64,000 nt of DNA from Streptomyces sp. NBC_01255 (GTDB taxonomy: Bacteria > Actinomycetota > Actinomycetes > Streptomycetales > Streptomycetaceae), in assembly GCF_036226445.1 (NCBI RefSeq), contig NZ_CP108474.1:930001-994000 (forward strand), given 5' to 3'. This document shows, piece after piece, positions 1 through 7,639 of this stretch. The notes under the pieces were generated by a model. The model did not search any database and was not told where the DNA came from. It saw only the letters and a program-made list of their open reading frames with translations. Each line of letters starts with the position of its first letter. The first letter of the stretch is position 1. The translations under genes and the position numbers were made by a program.

Positions 1-18
1 TCACCCGCACGCCACGGG

Positions 19-993
19 TCAGCGCACGCGCCCGCGGGCCTTCAGCTGGGTCGCCGGGAGCTCCGGGGCCGGAAGGCGGTCGCCGTCGTAGCCCTTCACC
101 TCGCCGAAGCGGCCGCTGTCCACCCAGGCCTCGCGGGCCTCGCGGATCTCCTCGTCCGTGCGGCCGATGAAGTTCCACCACATGACGATCTCCTCCTCGA
201 ACGGTTCACCGCCGAGGAGCATCAGGCCCGCGTCCGACAGGGCGCGCAGGGGCAGCTCGGTGCGGCCGCAGCCGAGGTACAGCATGGAGCCGGGCAGGAC
301 CGGTACGCCGTCGACGTGGGCCTCGCCCGACATGGCCAGGACCGCGTACTCGAAGTCGGGCTCCAGCGGGAGGCTCGTCTCGGTGCCCGCCGTCAGCGTG
401 AGGTCGGCTCCGACGAGCGGCGAGTACGTGGTGCCGGGCGAGGTGGCGCCGTCGAGGGCCCCGAGGATCACGGTGGCCGTGAGACCGGGGGCCGTGACCC
501 GGGGCAGGTCGGCGTGGTGCTGGAAGTGGGGCTCCACGTGGCGGTGGGCGTCGGGGAGCGCGACCCAGAGCTGTGCGCCGTGGAGGAAGCGGGCGTGCGG
601 GCGGGGGCTCTCCTCGGAGTGGGAGATCGCCCGGCCCGAGGTCATCAGGCCCAGCTCACGCGGGCGGACCGTCTGGAGGCTGCCGGTGGAGTCGCGGTGC
701 AGGACCTCGCCCTCGTGGAGCCAGCTCACGGTCTGCAGCCCCATGTGCGGGTGGGGCGGGACCTGCATGCCGGGCTCGTCGGCGATGTCGTCGGGGCCGT
801 AGTGGTCGACGAACGCCCAGGCGCCGACCATCCGCCGGCCGAGGTTCGGGAGCAGTCGGCGGACCTCGGTCGACTCCCCGAGCTGGACGCGCCGCGGGCT
901 GAGGAGCTCTCGTACGGGCTCGGCGACGACGAAGCCGCGGCCACCGCACACCGTCAACGCGGCCTGACGATCAAGATTGCTCATGACGCTCAA
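19..993 (-). CDS. Pirin family protein
   Basis: A 324-residue cupin-fold protein of the pirin family (pirins are iron-binding bicupins; some have quercetinase activity or act in redox sensing). The N-terminal cupin carries the pirin pattern PHPHMGLQTVSWL (about residues 79-91), which supplies metal-ligand histidines, and HSEESP (about 125-130). A C-terminal pirin domain follows, with MWWNFIGRTDEEI near residue 270. Length fits the larger actinobacterial pirins. It is divergent from the TPR gene; a near-perfect palindrome at 1001-1018 lies just upstream of its ATG, so it is probably controlled by a MarR-type repressor (inference). Substrate unknown. Confidence 0.9.
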   Translation of the reverse strand: MSVMSNLDRQAALTVCGGRGFVVAEPVRELLSPRRVQLGESTEVRRLLPNLGRRMVGAWAFVDHYGPDDIADEPGMQVPPHPHMGLQTVSWLHEGEVLHRDSTGSLQTVRPRELGLMTSGRAISHSEESPRPHARFLHGAQLWVALPDAHRHVEPHFQHHADLPRVTAPGLTATVILGALDGATSPGTTYSPLVGADLTLTAGTETSLPLEPDFEYAVLAMSGEAHVDGVPVLPGSMLYLGCGRTELPLRALSDAGLMLLGGEPFEEEIVMWWNFIGRTDEEIREAREAWVDSGRFGEVKGYDGDRLPAPELPATQLKARGRVR

Positions 994-1000
994 CCTATCG

Positions 1001-1018
1001 TAGTGGAATGTTCAACTA
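1001..1018. promoter_or_regulatory. Imperfect 18-bp palindrome upstream of pirin gene (MarR-type site candidate)
   Basis: TAGTGGAA-TG-TTCAACTA is an inverted repeat with one mismatched pair. It lies 8 bp upstream of the pirin start codon, in the divergent spacer with the TPR gene. Spacing and symmetry suit a MarR-family dimer and its position would block the pirin promoter. No MarR gene is in the window. Confidence 0.45.
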
Positions 1019-1087
1019 TCCAGGTTTGTTGACCTGGTCGACCGTCACACAGAGTGGCAGATCCGGGAAGCCGGAAGGGGAGAGCAA

Positions 1088-1432
1088 GTGAGCGACACGT
1101 ACTACGAGTTCGGAACGGCCGGGGAACGCTGGGACCGCGCACGGTTGTTCTTCGACGCGAAGGAGTACGGGACCGCCGTCCGTATCCTGCGCGGCCTCGT
1201 CGCCGAGCACCCGGAGCAGACGGCCCAGCGGCTCCTCCTCGCGCGTGCCTACTACCACTCCGCGCAGCTCACCCGGGCCGAGACCGAACTGCGGGCCGTC
1301 CTGGACCGCGACCCCGTCGAGCACTACGCCCGGCTGATGCTCGGACGCACGCTGGAGCGCCAGGGGCGCCCGGACGAGGCCGCGCCGCACCTGAGGATGG
1401 CCGCCGCGATGGCGGGCGAGACCCCGCCCTGA
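1088..1432 (+). CDS. Small tetratricopeptide repeat protein
   Basis: A 114-residue soluble protein made almost entirely of TPR helices. After a short N-terminus (SDTYYEFGTAGERWDRA) come repeats with the canonical small/aromatic pattern, for example AARKEY-like helix A followed by LLLARAYYHSAQLTRAETELR (split here: LLLARAYYHSAQ, then LTRAETELRAVL) and YARLMLGRTLERQGRPDEA. It starts at a GTG preceded by GGGGAGAG. TPR proteins act as protein-interaction scaffolds; no partner is evident from neighbours. Length is typical of the small actinobacterial TPR proteins. Confidence 0.85.
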   Translation: MSDTYYEFGTAGERWDRARLFFDAKEYGTAVRILRGLVAEHPEQTAQRLLLARAYYHSAQLTRAETELRAVLDRDPVEHYARLMLGRTLERQGRPDEAAPHLRMAAAMAGETPP

Positions 1433-1482
1433 CGCCGTTCTGATACCCCCGCACGGTATGGTCGCGCCAGGAGGTCCTGGTC

Positions 1483-1911
1483 TTGCGTACACGTCGGGCG
1501 GCCCGCGGACAGCGCGGCATGCGAGCAGGAGGTGCCCTGGCGCACCTCCTGCTCGTCGTCGTGCTCGCGCTCGGGGTGTTCCTGATGCACGCCGTCGGCC
1601 ACCCCGAGGGCTCCGGCGGTACGACGGAGACCACCGCGGCCGCCCACCACTCCACCCCGGAGCCCGGCGCGCATGCCGCCGGCGGCGACGGCTCCGACGC
1701 GCGGCACGACCCCGGCGCGGGGATGGACATGACCACGCTGTGCGTGGCCGTTCTCGGCGCCTGGCTCCTCGCCGGGCTCGTCCGGGCCGCCCTGGCCCGA
1801 CGCCCCGACTGGCTCACCGTCGTCCTCGCGCGGCTCGTCCCCGCCCTGGGACCCCACGCGCCGCCGCGCAGACCTCCCGACCTCGCCCTGCTGTCCGTCC
1901 TGCGGATCTAG
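1483..1911 (+). CDS. DUF6153-like small membrane protein
   Basis: A 142-residue protein with two hydrophobic segments (GALAHLLLVVVLALGVFLMHAV at about 14-35, broken here as GALAHLLLVVV/LALGVFLMHAV, and LCVAVLGAWLLAGLVRAAL at about 89-107) separated by a histidine-, aspartate- and methionine-containing extracytoplasmic loop ending in GAGMDMTTLC. The TTG start is chosen because AGGAGGT lies seven bases upstream. It resembles the DUF6153 family, which I recall beside DUF305 genes in actinobacteria; the same order is seen here. A metal-related envelope role is inference from the His/Met content and neighbours. Confidence 0.75.
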   Translation: MRTRRAARGQRGMRAGGALAHLLLVVVLALGVFLMHAVGHPEGSGGTTETTAAAHHSTPEPGAHAAGGDGSDARHDPGAGMDMTTLCVAVLGAWLLAGLVRAALARRPDWLTVVLARLVPALGPHAPPRRPPDLALLSVLRI

Positions 1912-2024
1912 GCCGTATCGCCACCGCGGGCGCCTCGCGCTGCCCGTGAACGCCTTCGACCTGACCTTTTTCCCGCCGGTACGGACACCCGTTCCGTACG
2001 GACAGCACACGAGGTATCACTCCC

Positions 2025-2735
2025 ATGCGCACCTTCACGCGTCGCACCGCCAAGAAGTTCGCCCTCGCCGGCGTCGTCACCGCCACCGGGCTCCTGCTCG
2101 CCGCCTGCGGAACGGACGACGGGATGAGCGGCATGGACCACGGCGGCAATTCCGCCACGGCCTCCGCTCCCGCCTCTCCCTCCGCTTCCGCTTCCGCTTC
2201 CGCTTCCGCTTCCGCTTCCGCCGAAGGGTCCGCCACCGGGGCCGAGGCCGCCGCGCCCGGGGCCTTCAACGACGCGGACGTCATGTTCGCGCAGATGATG
2301 ATCCCCCACCACGAGCAGGCCCTGGAGATGGCGAAGCTCGCCGACGGCCGGGCCGAGGACCCCGAGGTCAAGAAGCTCGTCGCCGCGATCGAGCGGGCGC
2401 AGGACCCGGAGATCCGGAAGATGAAGGCCTGGCTGAAGGGCTGGGGCAAGCCCGAGTCCGCCGGTGCCGGTCACGGTTCCGGGGGCGGGAGCGGCCACGG
2501 CATGGCCGGGATGATGTCCGAGCAGGACATGAAGGACCTGGCGGCCGTCAAGGGCGAGGCCTTCGACCGGAAGTTCGCCGAGCTGATGATCGCCCACCAC
2601 GACGGCGCCGTCGACATGGCGAAGGACGAGCAGAAGAACGGCCGGAACGCCTCGGCGAAGAAGCTCGCCGACGATGTCGTCCGGACCCAGTCCACCGAGA
2701 TCGCCGAGCTGCGGAAGATCCTCGACCGGCTCTGA
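2025..2735 (+). CDS. DUF305 domain lipoprotein
   Basis: A 236-residue exported protein. The signal peptide ends in a lipobox (LLLAACG, Cys about 28). A Ser-Ala linker encoded by a hexanucleotide repeat follows, then the DUF305 four-helix domain, which contains two similar halves: DVMFAQMMIPHHEQALEMA near residue 85 and KFAELMIAHHDGAVDMA near 185. Each half carries the family signature MxxHHxxAxxMA. Methionine/histidine-rich stretches (GMSGMDHGG, GHGMAGMM) suggest metal binding. DUF305 proteins are ferritin-like in fold and often lie beside copper or silver handling genes; that role is inferred here. It sits between DUF6153 and the BNR lipoprotein, all on one strand. Confidence 0.9.
   Translation: MRTFTRRTAKKFALAGVVTATGLLLAACGTDDGMSGMDHGGNSATASAPASPSASASASASASASAEGSATGAEAAAPGAFNDADVMFAQMMIPHHEQALEMAKLADGRAEDPEVKKLVAAIERAQDPEIRKMKAWLKGWGKPESAGAGHGSGGGSGHGMAGMMSEQDMKDLAAVKGEAFDRKFAELMIAHHDGAVDMAKDEQKNGRNASAKKLADDVVRTQSTEIAELRKILDRL
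2182..2222 (+). repeat. Hexanucleotide CTTCCG tandem repeat in the DUF305 gene
   Basis: About six to seven copies of the six-base unit CTTCCG encode an alternating Ser-Ala linker between the lipobox and the DUF305 domain. As a short in-frame repeat it can change length by slippage without breaking the frame, so linker length may vary between strains. Confidence 0.85.
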
Positions 2736-2821
2736 CCGCGAGCGGCCGGCCCTCACCGGGGCCGGCCGCCCGCGCCCCGTCCCTTCCGCTCCCTTCCTTC
2801 CTCTCCTCCGGCGAAAGAACG

Positions 2822-3706
2822 ATGAAGAAGCACTCCCCCGGGCCCACGGCCACCGCCGCCGTCACCGCCCTCACCCTCGCGCTCGCCCTGACTGCCTGCT
2901 CGCAGGAGCCGGCCGCCGACGACACCCCCGACGTCACTCTGAGTCACATCCACGGCCTCGGCGTACGCGGCGACACCCTCTACGTCGCCACCCACGACGG
3001 CGTCCACACCCCCGACGCCGCCGGCCGCCCGACGCTCGTCGGCGACCGCCGGGACGACTTCATGGGCTTCACGGTCACGGCTTCGGGCGCCTTCCTCGCG
3101 AGCGGGCACCCCGCCCCCGGCACCGGCGGACCCGCCGACCTCGGTCTCGTCGAGTCGACGGACGCCGGGCGTACGTGGCACGAGAAGTCCCTCGGCGGCG
3201 AGGTCGACTTCCACTCCCTCGACACCGCGCCCGATTCCACGGTCTACGGCTACGACAGCGCGAACGGCCGCCTGCGGGTCAGCCCCGACGGCGTCACCTG
3301 GGAGGACCGGGCCGCCCTGCGCGCCCTCGACATCGCCGTCTCCCCCGCCGCCCCGGACACCGTCCTCGCCACCACCGAGACCGGCGTGGCCCGCAGCGCG
3401 GACGGCGGCAGGACCTTCGCCCCGGCCAGGGGCCAGGTCCTGTCGTACGTCTCCTGGGGTGCTCCCGACGCCCTCTTCGGCGTCGATCCGAGCGGGGTGC
3501 TCTTCCGCGGTACGGATACGGGGACGGGTTCCGGTGTCCGCTGGGCCCGGGTCGCCACCGTGCCGGGCGGGGCCCCTCAGGCGCTCACCGTCGTGGACGC
3601 CCGCCGCCTGCTCGCCGCCACCCAGGACGGGGTGTACGAGTCGCGGGACGGCGGGCGGACCTTCGAGCGGCGGGTCACGGTGGCTTCGGGCAAGGGCGGC
3701 CACTGA
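2822..3706 (+). CDS. BNR/sialidase-like beta-propeller lipoprotein (F510_1955-type)
   Basis: A 294-residue exported protein. The N-terminal KKH, hydrophobic stretch and lipobox LALTACS (Cys about 24) mark a lipoprotein. The rest shows repeated Asp-box-like motifs (STDAGRTWHE, SPDGVTWED, SADGGRTFAP, SRDGGRTFER), typical of BNR beta-propellers of the type annotated as F510_1955 family glycosylhydrolase. Catalytic activity cannot be judged. The ATG follows a GGCGAAAG-type site. It is the third gene of the DUF6153-DUF305 set and ends two bases before the stop of the convergent amidohydrolase gene. A role in the same envelope or metal process is inferred from the shared operon. Confidence 0.82.
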   Translation: MKKHSPGPTATAAVTALTLALALTACSQEPAADDTPDVTLSHIHGLGVRGDTLYVATHDGVHTPDAAGRPTLVGDRRDDFMGFTVTASGAFLASGHPAPGTGGPADLGLVESTDAGRTWHEKSLGGEVDFHSLDTAPDSTVYGYDSANGRLRVSPDGVTWEDRAALRALDIAVSPAAPDTVLATTETGVARSADGGRTFAPARGQVLSYVSWGAPDALFGVDPSGVLFRGTDTGTGSGVRWARVATVPGGAPQALTVVDARRLLAATQDGVYESRDGGRTFERRVTVASGKGGH

Positions 3707-3708
3707 CC

Positions 3709-5382
3709 TCACCCCTCGCGCCGCTCCACGACCACCTCGCCGCCCACCACGACCGTCTCCGCCACCGTGCCCGGGATCTCCTCGGGTGCGACGCGGAGGA
3801 TGTCACGGGAGAGGACGACGAAGTCGGCGAGCTTTCCCACCGTCAGCGAACCCCGCTCGTCCTCCAGGTAGTTGGCGTAGGCCGAGCCCATCGTGTAGCC
3901 CTCGACGGCGGCGGCGACGTCGATCGTCTCGCCCGCCGTCCAGCTCTCCCCGCCGCCGGGCGGGCGGCGGGTGACGGCCGCGTGGATGCCCACCATGGGG
4001 TCCATCTCGGCGACGTTCCAGTCGCTGGAGAGTGCGAGGACCGCCCCGGCGTCGCGCAGGCTGCGCAGCGGCCAGGCCTTGTGCCAGCGGTCCGGGCCGA
4101 CGTTCTCGGCCCAGTCCTTGCCGGGTCCCGCGATGTCGGGGGCGGCGTGCCGGGGCTGCATGCAGGCGACGACGCCGAGTTCGGCGAAGCGGGGGGTGTC
4201 GGCCGGGTCGAGGCACTCGACGTGGACGATCTGGTGGCGTGCGTCGCGTGGCCCGTTGGCGGTTCGGGCGCGGGCGACGGCGTCGAGGACGGTGCGGATG
4301 CCCCGGTCGCCGGTGGCGTGGACGAAGCACTGGAAGCCGCGCGCGTCGAGGCGGGTGAGGAGCTCGGCGAACTCCTCGGGCGGGTAGAAGGTGTCGCCGC
4401 GGTGGTGGGCGCAGCCCGCGTACGGCTCCAGGAGGGCGGCCGTGCGGGGTTCGACGACGTCGTCGATGTACAGCTTGAGCGGGCCGACCCGCAGCCGGTC
4501 GTCCGCGAACTCCTTCGCCGCGGCTTCGAATGCGTCGAGGTCGGTGTCGGTGGTGCCGCGCGGATGGAAGAGCGCGGCGACGATCCGCGAGCGCAGCCGG
4601 CCCTCGGCGCGGGCGCGCTGGAAGAGGGCGAGGTCGTCGAGGGAGTTCTGGGGCTCGACGACGGTGGTGATGCCGTAACCGATGGCGTCGTCGAGGCTCT
4701 TGGCGAGCCGGCCGTACTGCCGGTCGGGCGAGGCCCAGGGCACCCCGAGGTCGCGCAGCGCGCGGTGGCCGTCGCGGGAGAGGCCCTTGATCGCGAAGTC
4801 CTTGACGAATCCGGTGGGTTCGCCGGTGGCCGGGTCGGTGACGGCCCGGCCGAAGGGCAGATCGGTGTGGTCGCGGTCGACGCCGAGTCGCCGGAGGGCG
4901 GCGGTGTTGAGCCAGGCGGTGTGCACGTCGTAGCTGAGGACGACGGCGGGGGTGTCGCCGGTGGCCGGGTCGAGGTCGGCGGCGGTGGGCATGCGTCCGC
5001 CGGGGACGGCCGAGTAGTCGAAGGCCTCGGCCTCGATCCACTCGGCGTCGGGGTGCGCCGCGTGCCAGGAGCGGATGCGGTCGTGGATGGCGTCGAGAGT
5101 GCGGGCGCCCGCGAGCTGGACGCAGGCGTCGTCCGAGCCGAGGCGGACGTGGTTGTGGGCGTCGACGAAGCCGGGCAGGACGAGCCGCCCTCCGGCGTCG
5201 AGCACCCGGGTGCCGGGCCCGGTCCAGGCGTCCGCTCCGGCGTCGGAGCCGATCCAGACGATGCGGCCGGCGCGGACGGCGAGGGCCTGCGCCTCGGGGA
5301 GCGCGGGGTCGACGGTGTGGATGCGGGCCCCGAGGAGGACGAGGTCGGCGTGGGCGGGGGTCGCGGCGGTGGTGTTGTTCAT
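3709..5382 (-). CDS. Amidohydrolase family protein (YtcJ-like)
   Basis: A 557-residue metal-dependent hydrolase of the YtcJ-like/amidohydrolase-3 group. Visible metal-site elements are the N-terminal DAHNHVRLG (HxH pair, about residue 72), HATGDRG and HVECLD in the middle, and ALSSDWNVAEMDP near residue 440, which carries the catalytic aspartate. The C-terminus KLADFVVLSRDIL is the usual second beta-sandwich strand. The start ATG (MNNTTAATPA) was chosen because homology begins just downstream (LVLLGARIHTVDP). It is the second gene of an operon with the NCS1 permease, 68 bp upstream, so it probably hydrolyses a compound imported by it, such as a cyclic amide or nucleobase derivative (inference). 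Confidence 0.9.
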   Translation of the reverse strand: MNNTTAATPAHADLVLLGARIHTVDPALPEAQALAVRAGRIVWIGSDAGADAWTGPGTRVLDAGGRLVLPGFVDAHNHVRLGSDDACVQLAGARTLDAIHDRIRSWHAAHPDAEWIEAEAFDYSAVPGGRMPTAADLDPATGDTPAVVLSYDVHTAWLNTAALRRLGVDRDHTDLPFGRAVTDPATGEPTGFVKDFAIKGLSRDGHRALRDLGVPWASPDRQYGRLAKSLDDAIGYGITTVVEPQNSLDDLALFQRARAEGRLRSRIVAALFHPRGTTDTDLDAFEAAAKEFADDRLRVGPLKLYIDDVVEPRTAALLEPYAGCAHHRGDTFYPPEEFAELLTRLDARGFQCFVHATGDRGIRTVLDAVARARTANGPRDARHQIVHVECLDPADTPRFAELGVVACMQPRHAAPDIAGPGKDWAENVGPDRWHKAWPLRSLRDAGAVLALSSDWNVAEMDPMVGIHAAVTRRPPGGGESWTAGETIDVAAAVEGYTMGSAYANYLEDERGSLTVGKLADFVVLSRDILRVAPEEIPGTVAETVVVGGEVVVERREG

Positions 5383-5450
5383 GCGGGTGGCTCCGTGACG
5401 TACGTACGCGTGTGGTACGGAGGGGCGGGATCGGGGCGACGCGGGGTGGG

Positions 5451-6848
5451 TCAGGGGTGCGCCGGGGCTACCGTGCGGCGCGCGAGGAGCGCGTACACGA
5501 GGGCGGAGACGACCGCGCCGAGGAGCGTGAGGTCCGCGCCGCCGAGCGGGGCGACCAGGGGGCCGGTCCACAGTGCGGAGTCGCAGGTGAGCGCGGAGAA
5601 GGTGAGGCCGGCGAGGAGCGCGATCAGGCCGGGCGGATGCCAGCCCGAGCGGTACCAGTAGGCGCCGCCCTCGCGCGCGTGCAGGCCGTCGGAGTCGTAG
5701 GCGCAGCGCCGGAGGACCATGTCGGCGAGGAAGACGCCGCCCCAGGGGGCGAAGACGATGATCAGGAGGGAGAGGAAGGAGAGGAGCGAGGTGGTGAAGT
5801 CGGTGAGGAAGAGGGCACCGAGGGAGCCCGCGGCGGTGACGGCCGCGCTGATGACGATGGCCCGGGCCCGGTTCCACGGGATGCCGAGGACCTGGAGGTT
5901 CAGGCTCGACGAGTAGAGCGTGATGATCGAGTTGGTGACCGAGCCGCCGAGGACGAGGGCGAGGAAGAGCGGCTGGAACCAGCCGGGGAGCAGGCTCTCG
6001 GTGCCCGCCACCGCGTCGGTCATGGCGACCTGGGTCGCGGCGGCGACGCCGGCGACGCCCAGGGCGACGGAGGAGAGGAAGCCGCCGAGCGCGCCGCTGA
6101 CGGTGACGGCCTTGAGGGAGGTCGTGCGGGGCAGGTAGCGGGTGTAGTCGGCGGGCATGGGGAGGTACGAGAAGGGGCCCGCGAGCATGACGACGAAGGC
6201 GAGGCTCCAGCCGGCGGCGCCGGGCGCGGCGGAGGGGGCGGAGGTGTCGGCGCCGGGCAGCACGAGGACGAGGAGCGCGGCGAAGCCGACGGCGAGGACG
6301 TAGGCCATCCAGCGTTCGGCGAACTGGACGGTGGCGTGGCCCCAGAGGGCGACGGCGAAGGTCAGCGCGAGGGTGACGCCGAGGGCGAGGGCCCGGGTGA
6401 GGTGGCCGCTGTGCCAGCCGAGGTCGGCGAAGAAGGCTTCGAGGGCGAGGGTGCCGACCACCGTGTTCACGATGGTGTAGCCGATGCTGACGATCCAGTT
6501 GAGCAGACCGGCGGACCAGTTCCCGCGGATGCCGAAGGCGGCCCGGGAGATCACGAGGGTCGCGGTGCCGGTGCGCACGCCGCTGAGTCCGGCCGCGCCG
6601 ATGGCGAGGAAGGAGAGGCCGCCGAGCACGACGACGAGGGTGGCCTGCCAGAAGGAGAGCCCGAAGGCGACGGCGAGGGCGCCGTTGATGACGTAGGTGA
6701 ACGTGAGGTTCGAGCCGAACCAGAGCCAGAAGACGTCCTTGGCGCTGCCGTGCCGTTCGGCGTCGGGGATGGGGTCGATGCCGTGCTCCTCGACCTGGAA
6801 CACCTCGTCCCGGCCCGTCGTCACGGCCACCGTCTCGTGTCCGAGCAC
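5451..6848 (-). CDS. NCS1 family nucleobase/cation symporter
   Basis: A 465-residue integral membrane protein with about twelve hydrophobic helices. It matches the NCS1 (cytosine/purine/hydantoin) family by FWLWFGSNLTFTYVINGALA (about residues 37-56), the conserved first-helix region, and by SLLLPGWFQPL-type loops. The GTG start is preferred over an upstream in-frame ATG inside the operator because AGGAGG lies six bases before it. It is transcribed with the downstream amidohydrolase and divergently from a TetR gene. Import of a nucleobase-like or amide substrate coupled to H+ or Na+ is the family role; the exact substrate is unknown. Confidence 0.9.
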   Translation of the reverse strand: MLGHETVAVTTGRDEVFQVEEHGIDPIPDAERHGSAKDVFWLWFGSNLTFTYVINGALAVAFGLSFWQATLVVVLGGLSFLAIGAAGLSGVRTGTATLVISRAAFGIRGNWSAGLLNWIVSIGYTIVNTVVGTLALEAFFADLGWHSGHLTRALALGVTLALTFAVALWGHATVQFAERWMAYVLAVGFAALLVLVLPGADTSAPSAAPGAAGWSLAFVVMLAGPFSYLPMPADYTRYLPRTTSLKAVTVSGALGGFLSSVALGVAGVAAATQVAMTDAVAGTESLLPGWFQPLFLALVLGGSVTNSIITLYSSSLNLQVLGIPWNRARAIVISAAVTAAGSLGALFLTDFTTSLLSFLSLLIIVFAPWGGVFLADMVLRRCAYDSDGLHAREGGAYWYRSGWHPPGLIALLAGLTFSALTCDSALWTGPLVAPLGGADLTLLGAVVSALVYALLARRTVAPAHP

Positions 6849-6861
6849 ACCGCACCTCCTG

Positions 6862-6902
6862 ATCTTGAATGCCGTTCTAAGTTTTTGAATGACATTCAAG
6901 AT
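6862..6902. promoter_or_regulatory. Double palindromic operator between NCS1 permease and tetR
   Basis: Outer arms ATCTTGAATG (6862-6871) and CATTCAAGAT (6893-6902) are perfectly complementary. Inside lies a perfect 7-1-7 palindrome TTGAATG-A-CATTCAA at 6885-6899, and a degenerate copy at 6866-6880; the two 15-bp sites are 19 bp apart, close to two helical turns. TTGAAT at 6885-6890 can act as a -35 for tetR with TAGATT at 6909-6914 (18-bp spacer). This is the expected target of the adjacent TetR protein, repressing both directions. Confidence 0.75.
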
Positions 6903-6981
6903 GTGCGATAGATTCAGGCCACGTCAAGACCTTCGGAGGTTGCGGTTAGGGTCGATCGGGTCACGAAACGACAGAACGAGG

Positions 6982-7632
6982 ATGGTGGCGGCGGCGGTGG
7001 CAGGGGCAGCACGACGGCGGGACGGACACGTCACCCAGGAGCGGATGCTGGAGGAGGCCATGGCGGCGATCGCCGAGGACGGCCTCGCCTCGCTCACCAT
7101 GTCGGCGCTCGCGGAGCGGCTCGGCACCAGTGGCGGCCACATCCTGTACTACTTCGGCAGCAAGGACCTGCTGCTGCTCGCCGCCCTCCGGTGGAGCGAG
7201 GCCGCGCTCACCGAGGAGCGCGAGGTCCTGTTGTCCCGGCGGATCACGGCCGAGCGCAAGCTCGACCTCTTCCTCCGGCTCTATCTGCCGCGCGGGCCCC
7301 GCGACCCGCGCTGGACACTGTGGATCGAGCTCTGGGCCCGCACCCCCGGCAACACCGAGCTGCGCGAGGCCCAGGAGGCACTGGACCAGGGCTGGCAGGA
7401 GGACCTGGAGTCCCTGCTCGCGGCGGGGGTCGCCCGGCGGCGTTTCGCGCCGCTGGACGTCACCGAGCGGGCCTCCGAACTCCTGGCGCTGCTCGACGGG
7501 TTGAGCACCCGGGTCGTCCTGGGCCAGGAGTCCGGCCGGGACGCGCGGCCGGCGCTGGAGGCGGCGCGCTCCGCGGCGCGGCTGCTGATCGCTCCGTACG
7601 CCTCCGACACGCCCCGGGCTGAAGAGAAATGA
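6982..7632 (+). CDS. TetR/AcrR family transcriptional regulator
   Basis: A protein of about 216 residues. The N-terminal helix-turn-helix is clear: MLEEAMAAIAEDGLASLTMSALAERLGTSGGHILYYFGSK (about 22-61, given here only as a description: helix 1 MLEEAMAAIAEDG, recognition helix TSGGHILYYFGSK). A C-terminal TetR ligand-binding domain follows, with a conserved WIELWARTP segment at about 115-123. The exact start is uncertain: ATG 6982 has a GAGG too close to it, and GTG 6985 or 7000 is possible; an earlier in-frame ATG at 6889 lies inside the operator and is unlikely. It is divergent from the permease/amidohydrolase operon and likely represses that operon and itself. Confidence 0.88.
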   Translation: MVAAAVAGAARRRDGHVTQERMLEEAMAAIAEDGLASLTMSALAERLGTSGGHILYYFGSKDLLLLAALRWSEAALTEEREVLLSRRITAERKLDLFLRLYLPRGPRDPRWTLWIELWARTPGNTELREAQEALDQGWQEDLESLLAAGVARRRFAPLDVTERASELLALLDGLSTRVVLGQESGRDARPALEAARSAARLLIAPYASDTPRAEEK

Positions 7633-7639
7633 CGGCCGC

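Noticed and set aside
2674..5661. Long open frame antisense to the amidohydrolase gene
   Set aside because: High GC leaves long spurious frames; its codon third-position pattern and Arg/Pro-rich composition are those of a shadow of the real genes on the other strand.
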